In this document: positions 18,951-27,772 of the stretch, piece after piece
Position numbering within the stretch: position 1 is the first letter of the stretch
Layout of the letters: every line of letters starts with the position of its first letter
From: Elioraea rosea
GTDB taxonomy: Bacteria > Pseudomonadota > Alphaproteobacteria > Acetobacterales > Acetobacteraceae
Direction: 5' to 3'
Assembly (NCBI RefSeq): GCF_007644105.1
Contig: NZ_VFAC01000002.1
Location: 124,001-188,000, forward strand
Length of the DNA: 64,000 bases
Notes under the pieces: model-generated
What the model was told of the DNA's origin: nothing
Database searches by the model: none
What the model saw: only the letters and a program-made list of their open reading frames with translations
Translations under genes and position numbers: made by a program

Positions 18951-19675
18951 GCCGCCGGCTCGGCGGCGAGATTACGGAACCGCGCACGCGCGAGCAGAAG
19001 CCCCGCCGCGGCGAACGGCAGCAGGCCCGGCACCCACATCAGCAGCCCGCCCAGCTGCTGATCCTCCAGGGCCGTGAGGCCGAAGGCTTCGGTCGTTGCG
19101 ACATGCGGCGGATAGATCGGCGCGGGAGCGAAGGCAAGAAGCGCCCCGAGCATGCCCATCGCTGCCGACACCGCAACGAGGGCGACGAGGTTCGTCAGCA
19201 CGTCGGCGCCCGGGGCGAGCAGCGCGCGCCAGAGCCAGATCGAAGCGGCCAGAAGCATCACCTGCATGGCCCAGTAGCCTGCCACGGTGTCGTAGGCAGC
19301 GACGTAGGCCGCAGGCCAGTGCCACCCCCACATCGTCATTGTGAAGGCTGCGGCGGCAGCCGCCACGCTACGCGATCTCTCCGCAGGGAAGGCGAGTGCC
19401 AGAAGCGGCGCGGCCCCAAGCACCAGGACGAAGTGGTGCACGACGCGGGCACTGAACAGGGCGGCCGTCAGCGCGCAGAGGGGCGAGACGAAGGCGATGA
19501 CCAGCGCGACCCAGGCCCCCGAGAACGTCACGTATCGCCCGCTGACTGCCCCCCGCGTGGAGAGCCGCCAGAAGCCAAAGCCGAGCATCAAGGCAAGCAT
19601 GACGGCCTGCGCGGGATCAGTGTTCCACCGCGCAAGCCAATCGGACAATGCTGGTGGCGCCCCGCACCACGCCAT
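18947..19675 (-). CDS. ctaG: cytochrome c oxidase assembly protein, Caa3-type CtaG
   Basis: A 242-residue protein with about seven membrane helices. Features of the Caa3_CtaG family include the HHFVLVLGAAPLLALAFP helix and WGWHWPAAY. CtaG of this type helps assemble the copper centres of haem-copper oxidases. ATG 19675 is preferred to a TTG 19 codons upstream because GAGGGAG lies just before it. It heads a two-gene unit with the HemJ-like gene and sits next to the oxidase structural genes. Confidence 0.88.
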   Translation of the reverse strand: MAWCGAPPALSDWLARWNTDPAQAVMLALMLGFGFWRLSTRGAVSGRYVTFSGAWVALVIAFVSPLCALTAALFSARVVHHFVLVLGAAPLLALAFPAERSRSVAAAAAAFTMTMWGWHWPAAYVAAYDTVAGYWAMQVMLLAASIWLWRALLAPGADVLTNLVALVAVSAAMGMLGALLAFAPAPIYPPHVATTEAFGLTALEDQQLGGLLMWVPGLLPFAAAGLLLARARFRNLAAEPAA

Positions 19676-19803
19676 CTCCGCTCCCTCGAAATCGCCCTGC
19701 GCCCGGATCCGGGGCCTGAACTGGATCACCAAACACGTCGCAAACGCCAGTTGGTGCGCAAGGTTGCACGACCCGCGTCAATTCTGCCGCGGCAAGCCCA
19801 GCT

Positions 19804-21540
19804 TCAGGCTCCGGAGCGCGCCTCGAGGATGCGCTCGGCCTCGGTGACCTTCTGCGACCCGTAATCGCGCTCCGCCTTCTCGCGAGAGATCAGGTCATCA
19901 CGCAGGTCACGCGCGAGCGCCTCGGCCGGCCGCTCCGCGGGGGGCCCATATCCTCCGCCGCCCGGCGTCTCGAGGCGGATCGCGTCGCCTGCAGCGAGTT
20001 CGATGAATGCGGCCTTCGAATGCAGCAGCTTCGTGCCCGGGCGACCGGGGTTCTTCCAGAGCTTCGCGGTTCCGCCCGGGCCGCCGCCGGCAAGTCCGTC
20101 CGCCGGAACGACATGGCCTTCGCTGCGGACGGAGAAGATCGTGCCGTCCCGCGTGGCCCGGATCTGCCGGCCGATGCCAAGCCCGCCGCGGCGACGGCCC
20201 GAGCCGCCCGAGTCGCGTACGATGCCATACTCCTCGACGAGCAGGCTGTACTCGATCTCGAGCGCCTCGGCAGGCAGGTTCTGCGTGTTGGTGATGTGGA
20301 CGTGGATGGCATGCATCCCATCCTGCTCGAGCGATGCGCCCGCACCGCCCCCGAGCGTCTCGAGATAGACGTATCGGCCCGGCCGGTCTCCGCGAGGTCC
20401 GGAGAAGGTCAGGGCAGGACAGGCGTTGTTGTGCTGCGCGTAGCGCTTGTGTTCCGGCAGGAGATCGTGGAACGCGCCGAAGATCGCGCCGGCAACGCGC
20501 TGGCAGCTCGAGGCACGCGCGCCCACCGCGCCGCCCGGATCGGCGTTCACGATCGTTCCCGACGGCGCGGTCACCTTGATCGGGGCGAACATGCCGTTGT
20601 TCGGCATCAGCCCGGGGTCGAGCAGCGCCTTCACGGCGTAGTAGACGACCGCCTCGAGGGCGCTGAAGGTGAGGTTCACCGCGCCTTTCGCCTGCGGTCC
20701 TGAGCCAGCAAAGTCGAAATGCAGGTCCTCGCCCTCGACATGCACGGAAACCCTGATGGGCACGGGGTCGGCCACGCCGGAGCCGTCGTCGTCGAGATAG
20801 CCTGTGTAGCTGTAGCTGCCTGGCGCGAGTTCCCGGATCCGGTTGCGCAGGCGCCGGGCGGTGTAGTCGAGGATGTCCTCGATCGCGGCCTGGACGGCCG
20901 CGAACCCCATCTGTTCGACCAGTTCCAGAACGGCCGCAGCCCCGCGCTCGTTCGTCGCGATCTGCACCTTGAGATCGAGCAGCCGCTCCTCCGGCTCGCG
21001 GGTGTTCTGCACGATGAGGTTCAGCAGATCTTCATCGAGCTCGCCTGCACGGACGATCCGGATGACAGGGATGCGGATCCCTTCGGAGAAGATCGATCGC
21101 GCGCCACCGTCGATCGAACCAGGGACGGATCCGCCGACATCGGAATGATGGCCGACATTCGCCGTGAAGAAGGCGAGCCGGCCTGCATGGAACACCGGCG
21201 TGACGATGGTGATGTCCGGCAGGTGCGTGCCATTGGCGAGGTAGGGATCATTGCAGATGAACGCATCCCCCTCGTGGATCGTATCGGCGCTGTATCGCGC
21301 GAGGACGGCCGTGACGCTTCCCTGCAGCGAGCCGAGATGCAGCGGGATATGTGTGGCCTGGCAGACGAGCCTGCCGAGCGCGTCGAAAAGCCCGACCGAA
21401 CAGTCGCGCCGCTCCTTGATGTTCGTCGAGAAGGAGGAGCGGATCAGGTTGTTGCCCATGTCCTCGGTGATGGAGAGTAGCCTGTTGCTGAACACCTCCA
21501 TCGCGATCGGGTCAAACTTCCGCGCGACCGGCCCGGTCAT
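19804..21540 (-). CDS. hyuB: hydantoinase B / N-methylhydantoinase beta subunit
   Basis: A 578-residue HyuB protein. DPIAMEVFSNRLLSITEDMG at the N-terminus and CNDPYLANGTHLPDITI are family signatures; AGGGPGG and ETPGGGGYGPP near the C-terminus are typical too. With HyuA it forms an ATP-dependent hydantoinase or oxoprolinase that opens cyclic amides to N-carbamoyl or open-chain acids. GAGGAGAGG precedes ATG 21540, and it begins 25 bases after hyuA. It is the last gene of the seven-gene dpp-oxidase-hyu unit. Confidence 0.92.
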   Translation of the reverse strand: MTGPVARKFDPIAMEVFSNRLLSITEDMGNNLIRSSFSTNIKERRDCSVGLFDALGRLVCQATHIPLHLGSLQGSVTAVLARYSADTIHEGDAFICNDPYLANGTHLPDITIVTPVFHAGRLAFFTANVGHHSDVGGSVPGSIDGGARSIFSEGIRIPVIRIVRAGELDEDLLNLIVQNTREPEERLLDLKVQIATNERGAAAVLELVEQMGFAAVQAAIEDILDYTARRLRNRIRELAPGSYSYTGYLDDDGSGVADPVPIRVSVHVEGEDLHFDFAGSGPQAKGAVNLTFSALEAVVYYAVKALLDPGLMPNNGMFAPIKVTAPSGTIVNADPGGAVGARASSCQRVAGAIFGAFHDLLPEHKRYAQHNNACPALTFSGPRGDRPGRYVYLETLGGGAGASLEQDGMHAIHVHITNTQNLPAEALEIEYSLLVEEYGIVRDSGGSGRRRGGLGIGRQIRATRDGTIFSVRSEGHVVPADGLAGGGPGGTAKLWKNPGRPGTKLLHSKAAFIELAAGDAIRLETPGGGGYGPPAERPAEALARDLRDDLISREKAERDYGSQKVTEAERILEARSGA

Positions 21541-21565
21541 CGGCCTCTCCTCGACGGGTGGCGCA

Positions 21566-23611
21566 TCACGAGTGCTTCCTCACATGGATGTTGCCGGCCG
21601 TATCGAGCGCAGCCATCTGTCCGGGCAGCACGAGCAGCGTCGAGCTCATCTCCTCGATGATCGCAGGGCCTGACAGCGTCGCGTCCTGGGGCAGCGTGTC
21701 GCGGTCGTAGATCGGCGTCCTGAGGAAGCCGTCCACGCCGCCGAAATAGACGTCACGCCGGTCGATCAGCGCCGCCTCGAGCGTGCCACCACCGGCCGGC
21801 GGCTTCAGCGGGGCCTGCGGAACATCACCGATCGCCTGGAGGCGGCAGTTCACGATCTCCACCGTCCGCCCTGCGATGGCATAGCCGTATTCCTGCTCGT
21901 GTGCCTGGCGAAAGCGGGCGAGGAAATCGTCGAGTCCATCGGCCGAGACGGCAGGCATCGGCACGACGACTTCGTGATTCTGGCCAAGATAGCGTGCATC
22001 GAGGAAAAGGCGGAAGGCGCGCCGCTCGGCGGGAACGCGCTCGCCGTCAAGCCACGCGCTGCCCTCTGCCCACATGTCGCGGAAGATCTCGCACACGCGG
22101 CGCCAGGCCTCCTCGCCGGCGGGCATGATCTCGCTCCGCACATAGTCGAAGCTGAGGGGAGAGAGCAGCACCCCGCGTGCGCACATCGTTCCTGGCTCCT
22201 GAGGCACGATCATGGAGCCGATGCCGCATTCGCGCGCCACTTCCGCGCCGTGAAGCGCGCCTGCGCCGCCGAACGCGAAGAGCGCGAACTTCGAGAGATC
22301 GTGGCCGCGCTCCGTCGAGACAGAGCGGATCGCGCGGCTCATGTTCGCGTTGGCGATGCGCACCATGCCATGCGCCGCCGCCTCGACGGAGATGCCGAGC
22401 GGGCGCGCGATCCGGTCCTCGATCACGGCATGCGCCCTGGCGTAGCTGATCGGCATCCTGCCGCGCAGCAGGGCCTCGGGGTTCAGCCTGCGCATCACGA
22501 TGTTCGCATCCGTCAGCGTCGCTTCCGTGCCGCCACGGTCATAGGCGGCAGGCCCCGGAACGGCACCCGCGCTCCGCGGCCCCACCTTCAGCGCACCCGC
22601 ATCATCAAGCCAGCCGATGCTGCCCCCGCCCGCACCGATCACATGGATGTCGATCATCGGGCTCTTCACAGGATACTCGGCAACGGTGCGGTTCGACGTG
22701 AAGAGGGGCCGCCCGTCCTTGATCAGCGATACATCCGTCGAGGTGCCGCCGACATCGAAGGTGACGAGATCGCGTGCCCCGACGGCGGCACCGATCACTG
22801 CAGCCCCCACCACGCCGGCTGCGGGGCCGGAAAGGCATGTCCTCACGGGGAATGCGGCAACTGTCCTCGCCGAGAGGAGCCCGCCGTTGGAGTGGATCGT
22901 ATACGGTTCCGCGGCGATGCCGAGGTCGCGCATGCGGGCGAGGAACTGGTCGAGATAGGTCCGCATCCGTGGGCCGACATAGGCGTTCAGAACCGTCGTC
23001 GACATCCGCTCATACTCGCGGAACTCGGGCAGAACCTCAGACGAGACGCTGACGAACGCATCGGGCATCAGCCGCTGCACTGCCTCCTTCGCCACCGCCT
23101 CGTGCGCGGGATTGCGATAGGAGTGCATGAAGCAGATCGCGACAGACTGCACGCCGTTCCGCCGCAGCGTCGCGACGGCCCCGTCGAGCTGGACACGGTC
23201 GAGCGGGTCGACGACCTCTCCACGCGCGCCGATCCGCTCGTTCACCTCGAGCCTGTTGAAGCGATCGACCAGCGGCTCTGGCTTGCGCTGACCATAATCG
23301 TAGAGATTGGGTCGAACCTGCCTGGCCACTTCCAGCGCGTCGCGAAATCCCTTCGTCGTGAGTAACCCCGTCGGTACCCCGCGGCGCTCGATGATCATGT
23401 TGGTCGCGACCGTGGTGCCGTGGCCGAGATGGGTGATGCTCTTCGGGTCGAGGGCAAGCGCGTCGATGATCTGCCTGACGCCGAGCTGGATCGCCTCGGA
23501 AGGATCATGCGGCGTCGACGGAACCTTGAAGAACCAGACCCTGCCCTCCGCCTCGCCGAAAACCGTGAAGTCCGTGAACGTTCCGCCGACGTCTACCCCG
23601 ATCCGATACAT
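21566..23611 (-). CDS. hyuA: hydantoinase A / N-methylhydantoinase alpha subunit
   Basis: A 681-residue HyuA protein of the ASKHA fold, starting YRIGVDVGGTFTDFTVF (phosphate-binding loop) with GGTSTDVSLI and FGGAGALHGAEVA further on. It binds ATP and works with HyuB to hydrolyse a hydantoin or oxoproline-like ring. ATG 23611 has GAGGGG five to seven bases upstream; GTG and TTG codons immediately before it are not needed. Its place behind a FAD oxidase and a peptide-type importer suggests ring opening followed or preceded by amine oxidation of an imported compound. Acetophenone or acetone carboxylase relatives are less likely given this context. Confidence 0.92.
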   Translation of the reverse strand: MYRIGVDVGGTFTDFTVFGEAEGRVWFFKVPSTPHDPSEAIQLGVRQIIDALALDPKSITHLGHGTTVATNMIIERRGVPTGLLTTKGFRDALEVARQVRPNLYDYGQRKPEPLVDRFNRLEVNERIGARGEVVDPLDRVQLDGAVATLRRNGVQSVAICFMHSYRNPAHEAVAKEAVQRLMPDAFVSVSSEVLPEFREYERMSTTVLNAYVGPRMRTYLDQFLARMRDLGIAAEPYTIHSNGGLLSARTVAAFPVRTCLSGPAAGVVGAAVIGAAVGARDLVTFDVGGTSTDVSLIKDGRPLFTSNRTVAEYPVKSPMIDIHVIGAGGGSIGWLDDAGALKVGPRSAGAVPGPAAYDRGGTEATLTDANIVMRRLNPEALLRGRMPISYARAHAVIEDRIARPLGISVEAAAHGMVRIANANMSRAIRSVSTERGHDLSKFALFAFGGAGALHGAEVARECGIGSMIVPQEPGTMCARGVLLSPLSFDYVRSEIMPAGEEAWRRVCEIFRDMWAEGSAWLDGERVPAERRAFRLFLDARYLGQNHEVVVPMPAVSADGLDDFLARFRQAHEQEYGYAIAGRTVEIVNCRLQAIGDVPQAPLKPPAGGGTLEAALIDRRDVYFGGVDGFLRTPIYDRDTLPQDATLSGPAIIEEMSSTLLVLPGQMAALDTAGNIHVRKHS

Positions 23612-23656
23612 CAACACCCCTCGTCGTGACGGAAACGATTGCGCGGCCGCGCCGAT

Positions 23657-25129
23657 TCACCGAACGCCGATGCGCATGCCAAGCGCACGCGGCAGCGCGG
23701 CCAGCGCGCGGGCGGGAAGCGACCCGCGCTGGCCTCTCTCTTTAGCGATCTCGCAATTCATGATTCCCCAGCGGATCGCGTTGCCACCGAGATAGCGGAA
23801 CGGCTCAGGCGGAAGGCGTGGCCTCGTTCGGGTGCAGAGTGGAAGGCTCGTCCACTCATCGCGGAGGCCAAGAACGAGGGAGGCAAGACATTGGCCGCCG
23901 ATATAGGTCGGGTTCACGCCATGGCCGGAATAGCCGCACCCGAAATGCACGCGCGTTCCGGGAACAGTTCCGAAGTACGGCAGCCGATCGGACGCGACGT
24001 CAATCGCCCCGCCCCACACCGAAGCGACGCGGACATGCCCGAAGCCCGGCAGCAAGCGTCGCAGCCCCGCCTCGGCGCGAGCGGCGGAGGCGCGATCGTA
24101 GCGCGCGGAGTCGCTCCCGATCCGGTCGCCGTAGAGGATCGGGCCGGAGCCGGAGCCCATCAGGATCCGCCCGTCCGGCGTCTTGCGGAAGTAGTGGACG
24201 AACATCCTCAGGTCGGAGATTCCCTCCTCGCCAGGCCAGAACCGGGAGAGGCAGTCCGGGTCCGCGTCGGTCATCAGCGCGTAGCTCGAGAAAACCGTCA
24301 TGTGCTCGCGCACGCCGGGGCGATCGATCAGAGCGACGTTGGTTGCGAGCACGACATCCCGCGCGATCACTTGCCCGCCCGCCGTGCGGACGCGCATTGG
24401 CACGCCAGGGTCGAGCCCGACCATGCGCGCGTCCTCGTAGATCCGGACCCCGCGCGCGAGGGCGGCCGCGCGCAGCGCACGCACCAGCCTGCCTGGATGG
24501 ACCGTCGCACCCTCCTCGAAGAACACGCCGCCGCGCATCACGGGCGAGGCGCACCGGGCCTGAACCTCGGCTTCCGAGAGCGCGACGGCGGAGTCCGGTA
24601 CGCCGAGGCGCTGCGCCGTCGCAACATAGCCGGCGAGCTTCTGGTCCTGCGCCGGCGAAGCGGAGACGCGGATGCTGCCGCCCTCGCGCCACCACACATC
24701 CTGCGCGCACTGTCGGACGAACGCCCTGAGCCCGTCCTGCGCCCGTGCGCCGGCCCGGGCGACGGCAAGCGCGCCGTCCGGCCCGATCTGCGCGGCCATG
24801 CCGCCGAGCGAGGCCCAGTACCCGTGAACCTTCCCGCCATTCATGCCGCTCGCGCCGGCGCCGCACGTCTCCGCCTCGAGGATCACGACATCGAGGCCGG
24901 GATTGCGGTCCTTCAGCGCGAGCGCCGTCCAGAGCCCGGTGAACCCGCCACCGACGATTGCCACGTCGGCCTGCGCCTCACCGCGCAATGCGGGACAGGG
25001 CGGCACGTCTCCCTCCGCCGCGAGGGCTTCGGCGAACCACCACGCCGGCCTCATCGGCGGCACCGTCGGATATCGTTCGGCCGCGGCTTCCCGGTGCGAG
25101 GCGGTGCCGGCCGCGAGCGTTGCTGTCAC
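23657..25129 (-). CDS. FAD-dependent amine/amino-acid oxidase (DAO family)
   Basis: A 490-residue flavoenzyme of the DadA/sarcosine oxidase/PuuB family. The dinucleotide-binding motif DVAIVGGGFTG lies near residue 55, an ATG-type motif (VVLATN) in the middle, and HFGCGYSGHGVNPTYIGG in the C-terminal FAD part. Its start overlaps the binding-protein stop (ATGA). In a pathway with a hydantoinase it could oxidise sarcosine or another N-alkyl amino acid released after ring opening; this is inference. The last 60 residues are longer than in typical monomeric sarcosine oxidases. Gamma-glutamylputrescine oxidase is the main alternative by sequence. Confidence 0.88.
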   Translation of the reverse strand: MTATLAAGTASHREAAAERYPTVPPMRPAWWFAEALAAEGDVPPCPALRGEAQADVAIVGGGFTGLWTALALKDRNPGLDVVILEAETCGAGASGMNGGKVHGYWASLGGMAAQIGPDGALAVARAGARAQDGLRAFVRQCAQDVWWREGGSIRVSASPAQDQKLAGYVATAQRLGVPDSAVALSEAEVQARCASPVMRGGVFFEEGATVHPGRLVRALRAAALARGVRIYEDARMVGLDPGVPMRVRTAGGQVIARDVVLATNVALIDRPGVREHMTVFSSYALMTDADPDCLSRFWPGEEGISDLRMFVHYFRKTPDGRILMGSGSGPILYGDRIGSDSARYDRASAARAEAGLRRLLPGFGHVRVASVWGGAIDVASDRLPYFGTVPGTRVHFGCGYSGHGVNPTYIGGQCLASLVLGLRDEWTSLPLCTRTRPRLPPEPFRYLGGNAIRWGIMNCEIAKERGQRGSLPARALAALPRALGMRIGVR

Positions 25130-26688
25130 GTCTTGACCGTATCCTCGAGCGAGATCGGCGAATGGAAGGTCAGCGCACCGGGGAAGTTCCGGAAGCCCTC
25201 GAGGCCACGCTGCATGCCGTAGGCCTGCGAACGCCAGGTGAGCCCCACGATCGGCATCTCCTCGAAGGCGGCCTTCTGCAGCTCGTCGTAGATCGCCATG
25301 CGCTTTGCCTCGTCGAGCTCGGTGCGGCCGCGCGTCAGAAGCTCATCGATCCGAGTGCTCGAGAAGCCGAACGACCGTGCATAGGCGCTCGGCCCGCTGC
25401 CAATGAAGGTCGTCACTGAATCGGGGTCGTTGTAGGCGCCGACGGTGCCGGCAACCGAGAACTCGTACCGCCCCTGATTGCCCATCGTCGTCCGCGTCGC
25501 CCATTCGGTCAGCGCCAGCTCGACCTGGATGCCCACCTCGGCGAGATTCTGCTGCACCACCTCGGCGGTGGTCTGGTGCAGCGTCGGGCTGGTGGTGGAG
25601 AGAAGGCGGCACTGGAAGCCGTTCGGGAATCCCGCTTCCCGCAACAGTTTCCGCGCCATGTCGGGGTCATGCCGATACTGGTCGTTGGCAGGCGTCTCGG
25701 AGAACGGCTTGCCGGGATAGGGAAGCCCGTTCAGCGGCCGCCCTCGCCCGAAATGCGCCGCCTTCACGACATCGTCGCGCTTGCAGGCGAAGGCGACGGC
25801 CTGGCGCAGCTTCACGTTCGTGAACGGGCCGCTGCGCGTGTTGAAGGTGAGGTACATGAACGGCCCCACCGTCGAATCCATCTTCAGGCGCGGATTGCGC
25901 TCGACGCCATCCATCGCCTGCCACGGCAACGTCTCCGTCACGTCGATGTCGCCCGATTCCAGCGCCGCGACGCGCAGGTTCTCATCCGGATAGTTCACGA
26001 AGCGGATGCGCGGCGTCTTCGGCTTGCCGGGGCGATAGTAGTCGGCGAAGCGCTCGACCTCGACGGCAACGCCCCGCTCCATCGACTTCAGCATATATGG
26101 CCCGGCACCGATCGGCTTCGCTGCATCGGGCTCTCCCGCGGCCTTGCTGAGTATCGGCGCGTGATAGCTCGCAAGCAGATGCGGGAACGGCGCGCTCGGC
26201 GCCTTGAGGACGATCCGCACCATTTTCGGATCGACGATCTCGACGCGCTCGACGATCTGGAAATCGGCACGCAGGAAGGCCGTGTATTTCGGGTCCTGGA
26301 TAAGGCCGATGGTGAAGGCGACATCCTCGGCCATGACCGGCGCGCCGTTGTGGAACCGGGCGTTGTCGCGAAGCTTGAAGACATGCGCGGTCGTCCCGTC
26401 CGGCGTCCAGCGTTCGGCGAGCTCCGGCTGGAGGACACCGTCGGCATTGTACGACAAGAGCCCGCGGAAGATCGCGAGCTTCACCGCACCGCTGCTGCTT
26501 CCGGTGTTCTCGAGCGGCTTGATGTTCGGTGGATAGTTGACGAGCCCCATCACGATCGTGTCGCGCGCGCCCTGCGCGAAGCCGCGACGCGCGCCGAGCA
26601 GCGTCGCCGTTGCGGCCGCGCCGAGCAGGACGCCGCGACGGTTGATAAATGGCATCGGAATGCCTGCGAAGCCGCTGGTTCTCGTCAT
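25126..26688 (-). CDS. ABC transporter solute-binding protein, family 5
   Basis: A 520-residue periplasmic binding protein of the DppA/OppA type with a Tat-like leader (INRRGVLLG, cleavage near GFAQG) and a family-typical core (PELAERWTPDGTTAHVFKLR). GGGGGAG lies before ATG 26688; the longer frame to 26880 has no support. It is the ligand receptor for the adjacent DppB, DppC-D and DppF components. The neighbours (hydantoinase, amine oxidase) suggest a small cyclic amide or N-methyl amino compound rather than a dipeptide. Confidence 0.92.
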   Translation of the reverse strand: MTRTSGFAGIPMPFINRRGVLLGAAATATLLGARRGFAQGARDTIVMGLVNYPPNIKPLENTGSSSGAVKLAIFRGLLSYNADGVLQPELAERWTPDGTTAHVFKLRDNARFHNGAPVMAEDVAFTIGLIQDPKYTAFLRADFQIVERVEIVDPKMVRIVLKAPSAPFPHLLASYHAPILSKAAGEPDAAKPIGAGPYMLKSMERGVAVEVERFADYYRPGKPKTPRIRFVNYPDENLRVAALESGDIDVTETLPWQAMDGVERNPRLKMDSTVGPFMYLTFNTRSGPFTNVKLRQAVAFACKRDDVVKAAHFGRGRPLNGLPYPGKPFSETPANDQYRHDPDMARKLLREAGFPNGFQCRLLSTTSPTLHQTTAEVVQQNLAEVGIQVELALTEWATRTTMGNQGRYEFSVAGTVGAYNDPDSVTTFIGSGPSAYARSFGFSSTRIDELLTRGRTELDEAKRMAIYDELQKAAFEEMPIVGLTWRSQAYGMQRGLEGFRNFPGALTFHSPISLEDTVKT

Positions 26689-26764
26689 CCTCTCCCCCTT
26701 GACCGGGTTGCGACGGCGTCCTCTTCCGGGTGTTCCTTCCGCTCCAGGAACTACATGACCATTC

Positions 26765-27772
26765 CTACACGCTGTCAACCACCGCACTCGGCATTGCGGA
26801 CACATCGATGTCGTCACGGATGCACGCCTTGCGCTGGCCCGTGCGCCCGGCAGGCCGAAGTGGCGGAACGCCATCGGCACAGGCAGAGATCGCGAAGGGA
26901 CAGCGCGTTCGGAACACGCAGCCCGAGGGTGGGTTGATCGGGCTCGGCGGTTCCCCGCGAAGCAGGATGCGCGTTCGTCGGCGCGTCGGGTCGAGGCTCG
27001 GCGCGGCCGACAGGAGCGCCACGGTGTAGGGGTGCTGCGGCGAGGCGAACACAGCGTCGGCCGGCCCCTCCTCCATCACGCGGCCGAGATACATCACCAC
27101 GACTCGGTCACAGAGATGCCGCACCGCCGGAAGGTCATGGCTGATGAACAGCATCGCGAGGCCGAGGCGCGGCCTGAGCTCCGCGAGAAGGGCGAGCACC
27201 TGGGCCTGGATCGAGACATCGAGCGCCGAGACGGGTTCGTCCGCCACGAGGAAGTCGGGCTCGGTCGCGAGCGCCCGCGCGATGCCGATCCTCTGCCGCT
27301 GGCCGCCCGAGAACTCATGCGGATACCGCTCGGCATACGCGGCGGGCAGGCCGACCTGGTCGAGCAAGGCGGCCACGCGGCGGGGCCGTTCCGATGCCGG
27401 GACGAGATCATGGATGGCCAGACCGTCCGCGATCTGCGCCCCGACGCGCCGGCGTGGATCGAGGCTGGAATAGGGGTCCTGGAACACGAGCTGCATCCGG
27501 CGCCGAAGCAGGCGCAACTCGGCCGTGGCAAGCGTCGCGAGGTCGCACCCGTCGAAGCGCACGCTCCCTGCCGTCGGCTTGAGAAGGCCGAGCAACAGGC
27601 GGCCGACCGTGCTCTTGCCCGAGCCGCTTTCGCCGACGAGCCCCACCGCCTCTCCGCGCGACACGGCGATGTCCACGCCGCTCACGGCACGCACGGTGGG
27701 GCCTCGCCGGAACAGCGCCGTCGACCGGAAGTGGCAGGTGAGGCCCTCGGCCTCGACGAGGGGGGCGCTCAT
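26765..27772 (-). CDS. dppF: oligopeptide/dipeptide ABC transporter ATP-binding protein DppF-type
   Basis: A 335-residue ATPase with Walker [11 protein letters not shown], signature FSGGQRQRIGIARAL, Walker B FLVADEP and a C-terminal oligopeptide-transporter extension carrying conserved cysteines (CVFRTRCPFAISAC) that in relatives can bind an iron-sulfur cluster. ATG 27772 overlaps the stop of the dppC-D fusion (ATGA); a GTG four codons upstream is less likely. It forms the second nucleotide-binding half of the importer together with the fused DppD domain. Confidence 0.92.
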   Translation of the reverse strand: MSAPLVEAEGLTCHFRSTALFRRGPTVRAVSGVDIAVSRGEAVGLVGESGSGKSTVGRLLLGLLKPTAGSVRFDGCDLATLATAELRLLRRRMQLVFQDPYSSLDPRRRVGAQIADGLAIHDLVPASERPRRVAALLDQVGLPAAYAERYPHEFSGGQRQRIGIARALATEPDFLVADEPVSALDVSIQAQVLALLAELRPRLGLAMLFISHDLPAVRHLCDRVVVMYLGRVMEEGPADAVFASPQHPYTVALLSAAPSLDPTRRRTRILLRGEPPSPINPPSGCVFRTRCPFAISACADGVPPLRPAGRTGQRKACIRDDIDVSAMPSAVVDSV

